NCBI RefSeq assembly: GCF_003813865.1
Contig: NZ_RMVG01000001.1
Span: forward strand, 434,001 to 498,000
DNA length: 64,000 bases
DNA from: Candidatus Pantoea deserta
Lineage (GTDB): Bacteria > Pseudomonadota > Gammaproteobacteria > Enterobacterales > Enterobacteriaceae
Reading direction: 5' to 3'
Under the pieces are notes generated by a model. It had not been told where the DNA came from. It ran no database searches and was given only the letters and a program-made list of their open reading frames with translations. This document shows, piece after piece, positions 53,968 through 64,000 of this stretch (position 1 is its first letter; each line of letters starts with the position of its first letter). The position numbers and the translations under genes are program-made.

Positions 53968-54177
53968 TTATTTCAACAGTTCGGCCGTCATGTGCACGCC
54001 GTTGTTGTTGTAGGCTTCGGTCACTTTATATGACGCGCCCGCTTCTTTAGCCTGAGCGGCGATTTTGGCTTCAGCGCCGTCCAGAGTGGAGTCCACAGCG
54101 GTCACGCTCTGGGCGAAGCTGGTGAGCGGCAGAAAGGAGAGAGCGATTACAGCAGCAAAAGTTTTGATAGTGTTCAT
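53968..54177 (-). CDS. Small periplasmic DUF1471 (YdgH/BhsA/McbA-like) protein
   Basis: A 69-residue protein: signal peptide (TIKTFAAVIALSFLPLTSFA) and a short DUF1471 domain ending KEAGASYKVTEAYNNNGVHM. Members such as BhsA, McbA and YahO respond to stress and affect biofilm and envelope. ATG 54177 is preferred because AAGGA lies 7 bases ahead; ATG 54183 is too close. The gene stands alone. Exact paralogue cannot be named. Confidence 0.8.
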   Translation of the reverse strand: MNTIKTFAAVIALSFLPLTSFAQSVTAVDSTLDGAEAKIAAQAKEAGASYKVTEAYNNNGVHMTAELLK

Positions 54178-54392
54178 GGTCATTTCCTTAACAGATATTG
54201 AGTTGAGTAAGGCGTGTCGCCTTGTTGAGAGAGATAATAGAACGGGGAAGCTGCCAGGGATAGCGGAGATAATTGCGGAACTTCATCAAAATAACTGATG
54301 ATGAAAGCGCACAAGAGGTATAGCAGCGGCACAAAAGGTATACTTGCTACCTTAAAGAAAAAGGGCAGCATAATTGGCTGCCCTTTCGCCTT

Positions 54393-55580
54393 TTAACCGT
54401 GATGTCGCACGCGGGTAAAGATAGTGAGCGCCGCCAGCAGCATCAGCACGCCGCTGGCGAGAAAGACGCCGCCTGCGCCCTGCAAATCAAACATCCAGCC
54501 GCCCGCCGCCGCGCCTGCGGTGATCGCCAGCTGGATAGTGGCGACCAGCAATCCGCCGCCAGACTCCGCGTCGTCCGGCACCGCGCGCGAAATCCAGGTG
54601 GACCAGCCGGTCGGCATCGAACCAAAGGCGAGTCCCCACAGCGCGACGCCTGCGCCGACCGTCCAGGAAACGTCAGCAAAGCTCACCAGCAGCAGCGCGG
54701 TGGCGCTCATCACCAGCGCCATGCCGCTCAGGGTCAGCGATACGCTGCGCGTCACCAGATAGCCTGCCAGCGAGGTGCCGAAGAAGTTCGCTACGCCAAA
54801 CGCCAGCAGCACCAGCGAGAGCTGATTGAGGTTGAGCTGCGCGCTGCTTTCCAGAAATGGCCGCAGGTAGGTAAAGAAAGCAAAGTGGCCGGTGAACATC
54901 ATAATCACCGCCAGCATACCCCAGCGCATCAGGCCGCTGCGCAGCAGGTCGAGGACGCCGCCGCTGCGCGCTTTGTTCTCTGGCGGCATCGCCGGCAGCG
55001 TAAAGCTCTGCCAGATCAGCGCCAGCACGCCCAGACCGGCGGTGAGCAGAAAGATATTGCGCCAGCCGATTAGCCCGCCCAGATAGCTGCCGAGCGGCGC
55101 GGCGATAATGGTCGCCAGCGAAATGCCGCTAAAGACAATCGACAGCGCGCGCGGCACCTGATCGCTGGGCACCAGACGCATGGTAATAGCGGTAGAAAGC
55201 GTCCAGAAGCCGCCTATCGCCATACCAAGCAGCACGCGCGCCAGCAGGATCAGCGTCAGGTTGCCGGCCAGCGCCACCAGCAGCGCCGACGCCACCAGCA
55301 GCAGGGTAAATGCCAGCATCACCACGCGGCGATCGAGCCGCCGCGTGACGCTGCCGACCACCAGACTGGTAAGCAGCGCCACCAGCGCCGTTACCGTCAC
55401 CGTTTGTCCCGCCTGCCCTTCTGACACCTGTAGCGAACTCGCAATCGGCGTCAGCAGGCTAACCGGCAGAAATTCCGCGGTAATTAAGCCAAACACGCCA
55501 AACGCCATTGAAAACACTGCGCCCCAGGCGGGACGCGCGGGAACGGAAACCTCATCAGCCACTTCTGTACTCAGACTCAT
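54393..55580 (-). CDS. nepI: Purine ribonucleoside efflux pump NepI-like
   Basis: A 395-residue DHA1-type MFS exporter (E. coli NepI 396). PAWGAVFSMAFGVFGLITAE, FLPVSLLTPIASSLQVSEG, GGFWTLSTAITMRLVP and GWSTWISRAVPDDAE match NepI block by block. NepI exports inosine and related 6-thio purines. ATG 55580 has GGAG 7 bases ahead. A divergent AraC regulator 105 bases away is probably its controller, an arrangement not found in E. coli. Confidence 0.8.
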   Translation of the reverse strand: MSLSTEVADEVSVPARPAWGAVFSMAFGVFGLITAEFLPVSLLTPIASSLQVSEGQAGQTVTVTALVALLTSLVVGSVTRRLDRRVVMLAFTLLLVASALLVALAGNLTLILLARVLLGMAIGGFWTLSTAITMRLVPSDQVPRALSIVFSGISLATIIAAPLGSYLGGLIGWRNIFLLTAGLGVLALIWQSFTLPAMPPENKARSGGVLDLLRSGLMRWGMLAVIMMFTGHFAFFTYLRPFLESSAQLNLNQLSLVLLAFGVANFFGTSLAGYLVTRSVSLTLSGMALVMSATALLLVSFADVSWTVGAGVALWGLAFGSMPTGWSTWISRAVPDDAESGGGLLVATIQLAITAGAAAGGWMFDLQGAGGVFLASGVLMLLAALTIFTRVRHHG

Positions 55581-55685
55581 GCAGCTTCTCCATAGATAAA
55601 TTAGGTAAGGCTGGAGCATAGAGATTGAAGGCAAGACGATCTATGATGGCAACACCTTCATTGTTGATAATTCGTCTGGAATGCC

Positions 55686-56648
55686 ATGAGTCACTACGAA
55701 GATCTGACCAGCGAACTGCTGATGGGCATGCGGCTGCACGGCGTGAAATACCAGCGTATTCAGCTGGCTGCGCCCTTTGGCCTGCGTTATGCGCATGCGC
55801 CAGGCCGCGCGCAGTTTCACTTTGTCGGACGCGGGCCGCTGCTGGTGCGCGGCGCGTCAGGCGCGATCTACAGGCTGAATACCGGCGATGCGCTGCTGAT
55901 CCCGCACGGTAAGCCGCACAGCCTGCTTTCCTCGCCTGACGCCCCTAGCGAAGATATTGCCGCCTTTGTCAGCAAGCCGATCTGCGACAGCGTCTGCGCC
56001 ATCGGCGCGCCTGCCAGCGCCTGCGACGACGAAGAGAGCGTGATCCTGTTCAGCGCCTGCATGAAGTTTGAACTAGGCGGCATGCAGCCGCTGATCAATA
56101 CCATGCCGGACATCATGCTGGTCAGTACGCTGCTGTCGCAGTACCCGGAGATCCAGCCGATTCTCGACGCCATGGAGCGCGAATCGCGCACGCGCCACGC
56201 CGGGTTTGCCGGTATTCTGTCGCGGCTGGCGGACGTGGTGGCGGCGCTCATCGTGCGCGGCTGGGTAGAGAACGGCTGCGGCCAGGGCAGCGGGCTGGTG
56301 CAGGCGATGCGCGACCCGCGCCTGAGTAAGGCGATTGCCGCGATGCATCGTGAACCCGGTGAAGCCTGGACGGTAGAGCGGCTGGCAAGCGTGGCGGGCT
56401 GCTCGCGTTCCGTATTCGCCGAACGCTTTCAGCACGCCACCACCATGACGCCGCTGCGCTATCTGACCGAGCTGCGGATGCGGCTGGCGGTGCAGCGCAT
56501 CGTCAACGACGGCGAGGCGGTGGAAGCGGTGGCGTTTCAGCTCGGATATGGATCGCTGGCGGCTTTTAGCCGCGCCTTTAAGCGCATTGTCGGTCAGCCG
56601 CCCGGCGCGCTGCGCGCCGGACGGGAAGAGACGCGCGCGGCCTCTTAA
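55686..56648 (+). CDS. AraC family regulator with cupin sensor domain
   Basis: A 320-residue regulator. The N-terminal cupin-type domain ([20 protein letters not shown], then [17 protein letters not shown]) has a metal-site-like His pattern, and the C-terminal AraC HTH pair is [20 protein letters not shown] and [20 protein letters not shown] followed by [13 protein letters not shown]. It is divergent from nepI and likely regulates it. It is convergent with aer, with the two stop codons overlapping in TTAA at 56645-56648. Confidence 0.85.
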   Translation: MSHYEDLTSELLMGMRLHGVKYQRIQLAAPFGLRYAHAPGRAQFHFVGRGPLLVRGASGAIYRLNTGDALLIPHGKPHSLLSSPDAPSEDIAAFVSKPICDSVCAIGAPASACDDEESVILFSACMKFELGGMQPLINTMPDIMLVSTLLSQYPEIQPILDAMERESRTRHAGFAGILSRLADVVAALIVRGWVENGCGQGSGLVQAMRDPRLSKAIAAMHREPGEAWTVERLASVAGCSRSVFAERFQHATTMTPLRYLTELRMRLAVQRIVNDGEAVEAVAFQLGYGSLAAFSRAFKRIVGQPPGALRAGREETRAAS

Positions 56649-58189
56649 CGAAAGACGCTGATGGCCTCCACCAGCCGGTTGGCCTGATGGGTCATGCGGC
56701 CAGACGCCTCGGCGCTCTCCTGAACGCGCGCCGCATTGCGGTGGGTGATGTCGTCGAGATCCTCAACCGCCGTCGAGACTTCGCTTAGCGCGGTAGACTG
56801 TTCGGCGGTGGCCGCGCTGATCTGCGCAATCAGCGACGAGACGTTCTGCACCTGCGCGACGATGTCCTGCATAGTACGGCCCGCCGCGTCGGCGTGGCTG
56901 CTGCCCAGCTGAACGCGGCTGGCGCTGGTCTCCACCAGGCTTTTGATTTCACTGGCGGCTTTGGCGCTGCGCTGCGCCAGGCTGCGCACCTCGCCGGCCA
57001 CCACCGCGAAGCCCTTGCCCTGCTCGCCCGCGCGCGCCGCCTCCACCGCGGCGTTAAGCGCCAGGATATTGGTCTGGAAGGCGATCCCGTCAATCACGCT
57101 GGTGATACGGGCGATACGCTGGGAGCTTTCGGCGATTTCGGCCATCATGCCGACCATCTCCTGTATTACCTCGCCGCCTTTGCTCGCCGCCTGGCTGGTG
57201 TGGGCGGACAGGGTATTCACCTCGCCCGCCGTTTCGGTATTGCTTTTTACCGTGGCGGTCATTTCGTTCATAGTGGCCGCGGTCTGCTGCACGTTGGCGG
57301 CGGCCTGCTCCGTGCGGCGGCTCAGCTCGTTATTGCTGTTGGCGATGGCGTCGCTGGCGCTGAGGACATTAATCGCCTGGCCGCTGACGTCATCTACCAG
57401 CCAGCGGAACATCAGACCGAGCTGGCCGATGGCTCGCAGCGTCATGCCCACTTCATCAACGCGATCCATCTGCTCGACTTTGTGGCTGGCCCCGGTCGCC
57501 ACGCTCAGCGCCTGGCTGCACATACGTTCAATCGGCCGGGATATCTGCTGCTCCAGCCACAGACTGGTCAGCAGCAGCAGGATCGCCAGACCGCCGGTAA
57601 AGCAGCCCAGCGCCGTGGCTGTCATGCCGAGCAGCGCGGCGCTGAGCGCGGCCAGCGGCAGCAGCGCCATCAGCGGCAGGCGAATGCGCCAGCGCAGCGG
57701 CAGCGTCTTCAGCAGCGACAGCGGGCGTCGCCAGCCGGTGCGCACAATCAACCCTTTATGAAAGCGACGTCCCTTCGTCCGTCCTTCGCGAAACGCCTGG
57801 TAGAGCGCTTCGGTCGCCTTCACCTCGGCGTCGTCTGGTTTGGTGCGTACCGACATAAATCCCTGCATCTTACCGTCGCGCACCACCGGCACCGCGTTGG
57901 CGCGCACCCAGTAGTGATCGCCATTTTTACGTCGGTTTTTCACCAGCGCCGACCAGGGTTCGCCCTGTTTCAGCGTCGCCCACATATCGGCAAAGGCTTC
58001 CGGCGGCATATCCGGATGGCGCACTATATTGTGCGGCTGCCCGTTGACCTCTTCCGGCGTAAAGCCGCTGACGTCAATAAAGGCATCGTTGGCGTAGGTG
58101 ATATAGCTGTTGATGTCGGTGGTCGACATCAGGGTCGCGCGTTCGTCAAAGACGAATTGGCGCTGAGTGACGGGCTGGTTATTGCGCAT
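56645..58189 (-). CDS. aer: Aerotaxis receptor Aer
   Basis: A 514-residue energy/oxygen taxis receptor (E. coli Aer 506). The N-terminal PAS domain ([52 protein letters not shown]) binds FAD in E. coli. A membrane anchor follows near residues 165-215, then a HAMP-like link and the MCP signalling domain with the invariant hairpin [20 protein letters not shown] followed by [17 protein letters not shown]. No NWETF-type CheR tether is present, as in Aer. Motility genes elsewhere in the window make it a functional partner. Confidence 0.93.
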   Translation of the reverse strand: MRNNQPVTQRQFVFDERATLMSTTDINSYITYANDAFIDVSGFTPEEVNGQPHNIVRHPDMPPEAFADMWATLKQGEPWSALVKNRRKNGDHYWVRANAVPVVRDGKMQGFMSVRTKPDDAEVKATEALYQAFREGRTKGRRFHKGLIVRTGWRRPLSLLKTLPLRWRIRLPLMALLPLAALSAALLGMTATALGCFTGGLAILLLLTSLWLEQQISRPIERMCSQALSVATGASHKVEQMDRVDEVGMTLRAIGQLGLMFRWLVDDVSGQAINVLSASDAIANSNNELSRRTEQAAANVQQTAATMNEMTATVKSNTETAGEVNTLSAHTSQAASKGGEVIQEMVGMMAEIAESSQRIARITSVIDGIAFQTNILALNAAVEAARAGEQGKGFAVVAGEVRSLAQRSAKAASEIKSLVETSASRVQLGSSHADAAGRTMQDIVAQVQNVSSLIAQISAATAEQSTALSEVSTAVEDLDDITHRNAARVQESAEASGRMTHQANRLVEAISVFR

Positions 58190-58304
58190 GGGAGTCCTTG
58201 AAACGGCTGCTGAATGTAGGGGGATATCAGTTATGTTTTTTTATATTTTCGGCAGCGAAAGACCCTGGCTTTAGAGCGTGATCTAAATTTTTGGCATTAA
58301 AAAA

Positions 58305-58345
58305 GCGGTCTGGCGAGGATCTGCGCTGCCGGGACCGCTGGTATA
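58305..58345 (-). terminator. Terminator-like structure after murQ
   Basis: On the minus strand AGCGGTC and GACCGCT-type arms with a 22-base loop that can fold further are followed by TTTTTT. It lies 35-70 bases after the murQ stop and ahead of aer. Probable murQ terminator. Confidence 0.55.
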
Positions 58346-58377
58346 ATTCGTAAGCTATTTTAAATAATTCCCCCGCA

Positions 58378-59277
58378 CTACTCCTGTAGCGCCGGACGAA
58401 TAAAGCCCCGATGGGCGCTAAGCCGGGCGCGGGCGGCGGCGGCATCCAGGCCGGTCAGCACCATCAGAATCGCGGTCTTGCAGTGGCCTTCGCAGGCGGC
58501 CAGCGCCGCGCTGGCGGTGTCGGCGTCGCACTCGGTCGCCTGCATAACGATGTTGATCTGGCGCTGAACCAGCTTCTGATTGGTGGCTTCCACGTCCACC
58601 ATCAGGTTGCCATAGACTTTGCCGCTGCGGATCATCGCGCCGGTGGTGAGCATATTGAGCACCAGCTTTTGAGCGGTGCCCGCTTTCATACGCGAGGAAC
58701 CGGTCACCACCTCCGGGCCAACGACCGGCGTCAGCGCAATGTCCGCCGCCTGAGCCATCGCGCTGTTGGGGTTACAGGTCAGCGCCGCCGTGACTGCGCC
58801 AGCCGAACGCGCATACGCCAGCGCGCCCAGCACATAGGGCGTGCGGCCGCTGGCGGCAATGCCCACCAGCACATCTTTCGCGCTGAACTGGATGTCACGC
58901 AGATCCTGCGCCCCCTGCTCGCGGTTATCCTCCGCATTTTCTACCGCTTGCAGTATCGCCTTATGACCGCCCGCGATCAGCCCGATAACCTGGCCGCGCG
59001 GCGTGCCAAAGGTCGGCGGGCATTCGCTGGCGTCAAGAATGCCAAGACGCCCAGAGGTGCCTGCGCCGCTGTAGATCAGACGTCCGCCCTGCGCGAATGC
59101 CGCGACGATGGCGTCCACCGCCTGCGCGATCTGCGGCACAATACGCTCTACCGCCAGCGCCACTTTTTTGTCTTCGTCATTAATAACGCGCAGCATGGAC
59201 TCGGTCGAAAGTTCGTCAATGTGCTGGCTGGCCGGGTTGCGGCCCTCGGTGATCAGCTGGCTGAGGTCGATAGTCAT
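58378..59277 (-). CDS. murQ: N-acetylmuramic acid 6-phosphate etherase MurQ
   Basis: MurQ cleaves the lactyl ether of N-acetylmuramate 6-phosphate to give GlcNAc 6-phosphate and lactate in cell-wall recycling. The 299-residue SIS-domain protein has [40 protein letters not shown] with [26 protein letters not shown] and [20 protein letters not shown]. Usually murP (PTS permease) follows murQ; here no murP is adjacent and terminators lie on both sides, so it is monocistronic. The substrate may come from a kinase (AnmK) or a distant transporter. Confidence 0.95.
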   Translation of the reverse strand: MTIDLSQLITEGRNPASQHIDELSTESMLRVINDEDKKVALAVERIVPQIAQAVDAIVAAFAQGGRLIYSGAGTSGRLGILDASECPPTFGTPRGQVIGLIAGGHKAILQAVENAEDNREQGAQDLRDIQFSAKDVLVGIAASGRTPYVLGALAYARSAGAVTAALTCNPNSAMAQAADIALTPVVGPEVVTGSSRMKAGTAQKLVLNMLTTGAMIRSGKVYGNLMVDVEATNQKLVQRQINIVMQATECDADTASAALAACEGHCKTAILMVLTGLDAAAARARLSAHRGFIRPALQE

Positions 59278-59330
59278 AGGAGGTGCTCCGGGATCAATTA
59301 TTCAGGCCGGTTTTATCATATTTGCGGGAT

Positions 59331-59361
59331 AAAAAAAGGGTTCAGACGATGTCTGAACCCT
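59331..59361 (-). terminator. Terminator after gltP
   Basis: A perfect 11-bp stem (AGGGTTCAGAC with GTCTGAACCCT) and 3-base loop reads into seven T residues on the minus strand, between gltP and murQ. Confidence 0.88.
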
Positions 59362-59429
59362 GCTGTGTGAAAAGCTGTTGTCCCCTGGGCAGATCAGACT
59401 CGCGGTCTGAAAGCCCGATCAAACGGAGG

Positions 59430-60731
59430 TCAGCTCGCCGTTTGCGCGCGCAGCTTCAGCTCATAGGCTTTCGCCTGCTCGGCGTCGAACTGGTTCTCCC
59501 AGCGGGCGATAACCAGCACCGCCAGCGCATTGCCGATCACGTTCAGCGCGGTACGCGCCATATCCATGATGCGATCCACGCCGGCGATAAAGGCCAGGCC
59601 TTCCAGCGGGATCCCCACGCTGCCCAGCGTCGCCAGCAGCACCACGAACGACACGCCCGGTACGCCAGCGATACCTTTCGAGGTCACCATCAGCGTCAGC
59701 ACCAGGATGATCTCATCAGTCAGCGACAGGTCGATGCCGTAAAGCTGAGCGATAAAGATAGCGGCAATACTCTGATAGAGCGTCGATCCGTCCAGGTTAA
59801 ACGAGTAGCCGGTCGGCACCACGAAGCTGGTGATCGCCTTCGGCGCGCCGTAGGCTTCCATCTTCTGCATAATACGCGGCAGCACGGTTTCCGAGCTGGA
59901 GGTCGAATAGGACAGAATCAGCTCGTCTTTGAGGATACGCATCAGGGTGGTAATGCGCAGCTTACAAAAGCGCGCCACGCCGCCGAGGATCACAAAGGCA
60001 AAGAACAGAATGGCGGCGTACACCAGCAGCACCAGCTTCGCCAGCGGCCACAGCGAGCTGAAGCCGAAGTTGGCGATGGTAACGGCGATCAGCGCGAACA
60101 CGCCCACCGGGGCGTAACGCATGATCATATGCGTCACTTTAAACATGGTTTCCGACACGCTGCGGAAAATGTTCACCAGCGGCTCGCGCTGCTCTGACGG
60201 CAGCGCCGACAGGCCCATGCCGAACAGCACCGAGAAGAAGATAATCGGCAGCATGTCGCCCTTCACCAGCGAGGCGAAGATATTCTGCGGAATCAGCGAC
60301 AGAATGGTAGTGACCAGGCTGTGCGGACCGTTCTGCACCGCTTCGGTTGTCGCTTCATACTTAGAGATGTCCACCGTTGCCAGCGTTGACATATCAATGC
60401 CGGTGCCGGGTTGAAACACGTTAGCCAGCGTAATGCCGACCACAATGGCAAGGGTGGTGATCACTTCAAAATAGACAATGGTTTTTACGCCAATACGCCC
60501 CAGTTTCTTTGCATCGCCGACGCCCGCAATGCCGACAATCAGCGATGAGATCACGATAGGCACGACGATCATCTTGATAAGATGAATAAAAATGTCGCCC
60601 GCCGGGCTGAGAATATTGGTGATTAGCCATTCACGATCGTCTGGCTGATTATGCAGCACTGAACCCACAACGATGCCAAGCACCAGTGCAATCAGAATCT
60701 GCCAGGCCAGGCTTATTTTAAAACCTTTCAT
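59430..60731 (-). CDS. gltP: Glutamate/aspartate:proton symporter GltP
   Basis: A 433-residue inner-membrane symporter of the dicarboxylate/amino acid:cation (DAACS) family; E. coli GltP has 437. Seen are eight helices with re-entrant loops, the serine-rich motif SYSTSSSETVLPRIM, the transport core YSFNLDGSTLYQSIAAIFIA, TSKGIAGVPGVSFVVL and DRIMDMARTALNVIGNALA, where Asp and Asn bind the substrate amino group. It is divergent from acs across about 540 bases. Confidence 0.93.
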   Translation of the reverse strand: MKGFKISLAWQILIALVLGIVVGSVLHNQPDDREWLITNILSPAGDIFIHLIKMIVVPIVISSLIVGIAGVGDAKKLGRIGVKTIVYFEVITTLAIVVGITLANVFQPGTGIDMSTLATVDISKYEATTEAVQNGPHSLVTTILSLIPQNIFASLVKGDMLPIIFFSVLFGMGLSALPSEQREPLVNIFRSVSETMFKVTHMIMRYAPVGVFALIAVTIANFGFSSLWPLAKLVLLVYAAILFFAFVILGGVARFCKLRITTLMRILKDELILSYSTSSSETVLPRIMQKMEAYGAPKAITSFVVPTGYSFNLDGSTLYQSIAAIFIAQLYGIDLSLTDEIILVLTLMVTSKGIAGVPGVSFVVLLATLGSVGIPLEGLAFIAGVDRIMDMARTALNVIGNALAVLVIARWENQFDAEQAKAYELKLRAQTAS

Positions 60732-61268
60732 AACGCGTTATTTCCTCAGTCAAAACCCCTATTGCTACGCTGCGAAGGTGCAGAGAAGGATACACACAGG
60801 GAAGTGAGCAAAAGCCCGGTAAATTAGAGGGTTATTGAGGACAGCGTCCCGCACGAAAATGCGACGATTCCCGTACCCTTTTCAGACGCCGTCTGGTTGA
60901 GTCCTGCTGAGCAGGGGCGAGATAAGTACCATTTTCGCTGTAGTAAATGCAACCCCTGGCGCGTTCGATTAAAGATTAGCCACTCTGACAGGATAAAATG
61001 CTGTTTAGTTATCAAACCCCTAACTTGCTGTTATAAAAAGTAATAGTTTTCAACAAAACCGCATAGCTATGCACAAATGCGCAAAAAGGCTTCGGGTTTG
61101 TTTGCGCATTTTTTCGCCACACCTTCCCGCGTCTGCCGGTGTTCTGCAAGGCCTGGCAGGCAGGCTTTTACTCTCGTGATCTGAGGCGCAAAAAAGAAAC
61201 AAAGCGATGGCAGAGGCTTCACTTAACCTTTGATTGACATATCATTAACATCTTCAAGGAGAGCCGCC
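60732..61268. other. gltP-acs intergenic region
   Basis: A divergent promoter interval of about 540 bases. It must contain the gltP promoter (minus) and the acs promoter (plus). A strong plus-strand terminator sits in its middle (61075-61114), followed by about 155 bases before acs. I found no convincing CRP site although E. coli acs is CRP-activated. Small open frames here lack support. Confidence 0.5.
61075..61114 (+). terminator. Intrinsic terminator inside the gltP-acs gap
   Basis: A perfect 11-bp stem (AAATGCGCAAA with TTTGCGCATTT) and 15-base loop ends in a run of six T residues. No annotated plus-strand gene lies upstream before the divergent gltP, so it must end either a small RNA or a premature acs leader. 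Confidence 0.75.
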
Positions 61269-63224
<1,956 letters not shown>

Positions 63225-63365
63225 CGCTTTTACCGGCGGGAAGGCTCTTCTTCCCGCCGCCCTTTCCTTACGCTGTGTGTTTCTGAAGTCACATAACAAT
63301 ATCTGTCAGGCCTTTCTCGCGCAGCGCGTGAGGCTGTCGCCTGCACCACCTCTGGAGAAACTGTG

Positions 63366-63695
63366 ATGAACGACGCTCTTTCGACGCAGGAGGCAGTGAA
63401 TCAACGGATTGAACGCCATCCCCGCTTTCAGGAGCTGGTGCATAAACGCCAGCGCTTTGCCCTGTTGCTGTCGCTGGTTATGCTGGCGCTCTACGTCGGC
63501 TTTATTCTGCTGATCGCCTTTGCCCCCGGCTGGCTCGGCACCCCCCTGCATGACGGCACCAGCGTTACGCGCGGCATTCCCATCGGCGTGGGACTGATCG
63601 TGATTTCTTTCGTGCTGACCGGCGTTTATGTCTGGCGCGCTAACGGCGAGTTCGATCGCCTGACAAAGCAGATCGTCACCGAGGTGAAACCATGA
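63366..63695 (+). CDS. yjcH: DUF485 membrane protein YjcH
   Basis: A 109-residue protein with two membrane helices ([20 protein letters not shown] and [20 protein letters not shown]) and the conserved [20 protein letters not shown] loop. It is encoded between acs and actP in enterics and is thought to assist the acetate permease. ATG 63366 has GGAG 8 bases ahead; GTG 63363 is also possible. It overlaps actP by 4 bases. A 9-bp hairpin (63235-63258) lies between acs and this gene without a good T-run and may shape relative expression. Confidence 0.92.
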   Translation: MNDALSTQEAVNQRIERHPRFQELVHKRQRFALLLSLVMLALYVGFILLIAFAPGWLGTPLHDGTSVTRGIPIGVGLIVISFVLTGVYVWRANGEFDRLTKQIVTEVKP

Positions 63696-64000
63696 AGCGT
63701 CTTTCTCTCTGGCTGCTGGCGCTGCTGCCAGCCGCCGCGCTGGCGGACGCCCTGACCGGCGCGGTGCAGAAGCAGGCCACCAACTATCAGGCGATCGTCA
63801 TGTTTGTGGTGTTTGTCGCCGCCACGCTGGGCATTACCTGGTGGGCGTCGAAGCGCACCCGCTCGCGCAGCGACTACTATACGGCGGGCGGCAATATCAC
63901 CGGCTTCCAGAACGGGCTGGCGATGGCAGGCGACTTTATGTCTGCCGCCTCGTTTCTGGGCATCTCGGCGCTGGTTTACACCTCCGGCTACGACGGGCTG
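63692..64000 (+). CDS. actP: Cation/acetate symporter ActP (5' part only)
   Basis: The first 103 residues of ActP, a sodium:solute symporter family permease for acetate and glycolate. A cleavable signal ([17 protein letters not shown]) precedes helix 1 ([20 protein letters not shown]), then the typical [20 protein letters not shown] and [20 protein letters not shown]. The gene runs off the right edge. It overlaps yjcH by ATGA. Confidence 0.93.
   Translation, partial: MKRLSLWLLALLPAAALADALTGAVQKQATNYQAIVMFVVFVAATLGITWWASKRTRSRSDYYTAGGNITGFQNGLAMAGDFMSAASFLGISALVYTSGYDGL

Noticed and set aside
56645-56648. Possible frameshift where the AraC gene and aer overlap
   Set aside because: It is simply two convergent stop codons sharing TTAA; both proteins are full length.

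Overview
The window reads as chromosomal DNA of a GC-rich enteric bacterium, most likely Erwiniaceae (Pantoea/Mixta/Erwinia group). This is inferred from Escherichia coli-like proteins at E. coli-like lengths (Gcd, Tsx, AbgA/B/T, SbmA, Acs, GltP, YncE, NepI) combined with a membrane gluconate dehydrogenase, a one-chain dihydroxyacetone kinase and srfABC beside flagellar genes. No tRNA, rRNA, CRISPR array, insertion sequence or phage gene was recognised. Both edges cut genes: flgH on the left and actP on the right.

Layout. (1) 0-15.3 kb: a flagellar block with flgB-H on the minus strand, divergent flgA-flgM-flgN, then srfABC, then the master regulator flhDC. (2) 16-20 kb: a small sugar or polyol catabolism cluster (two Gfo/Idh/MocA oxidoreductases, a TIM-barrel isomerase/epimerase, a LacI regulator) with two near-identical 18-bp candidate operators. 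(3) 20-27 kb: yghU, a DUF1330 gene, a lipoprotein paralogue of YncE with a candidate Fur box, dmlR/dmlA, and an MFS exporter with a BadF-type sugar kinase. (4) 27-38 kb: a degenerate EAL-domain protein, PQQ glucose dehydrogenase gcd, a PIN-domain/HTH pair that looks like toxin-antitoxin, an MdtG-like efflux pump with LysR and SoxS-size AraC regulators, a two-component system preceded by three 11-bp direct repeats, and tsx with a CRP site.

(5) 38-45 kb: the aminobenzoyl-glutamate set abgR/abgABT and an MFS transporter. (6) 45-54 kb: the three-subunit gluconate 2-dehydrogenase operon with a perfect 16-bp GntR-type operator, sbmA, dhaKL, yncE and a small DUF1471 protein. (7) 54-64 kb: nepI with a divergent AraC regulator, the aerotaxis receptor aer, murQ, gltP, and the acetate operon acs-yjcH-actP.

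Shared themes. Motility: flg, flhDC, aer, and possibly the degenerate EAL protein as an FlhDC modulator. Periplasmic sugar oxidation: Gcd makes gluconate and the GADH complex oxidises it to 2-ketogluconate. Iron: two candidate Fur boxes, one before the YncE-like lipoprotein and one far upstream of flhD. The best candidates for something little described are the srfABC-flhDC arrangement (an actin-like ATPase with a partner whose P-loop is altered), the PIN/HTH pair, and the operator-linked sugar cluster. All functional statements come from reading the sequence and recalling families; no database search was run.
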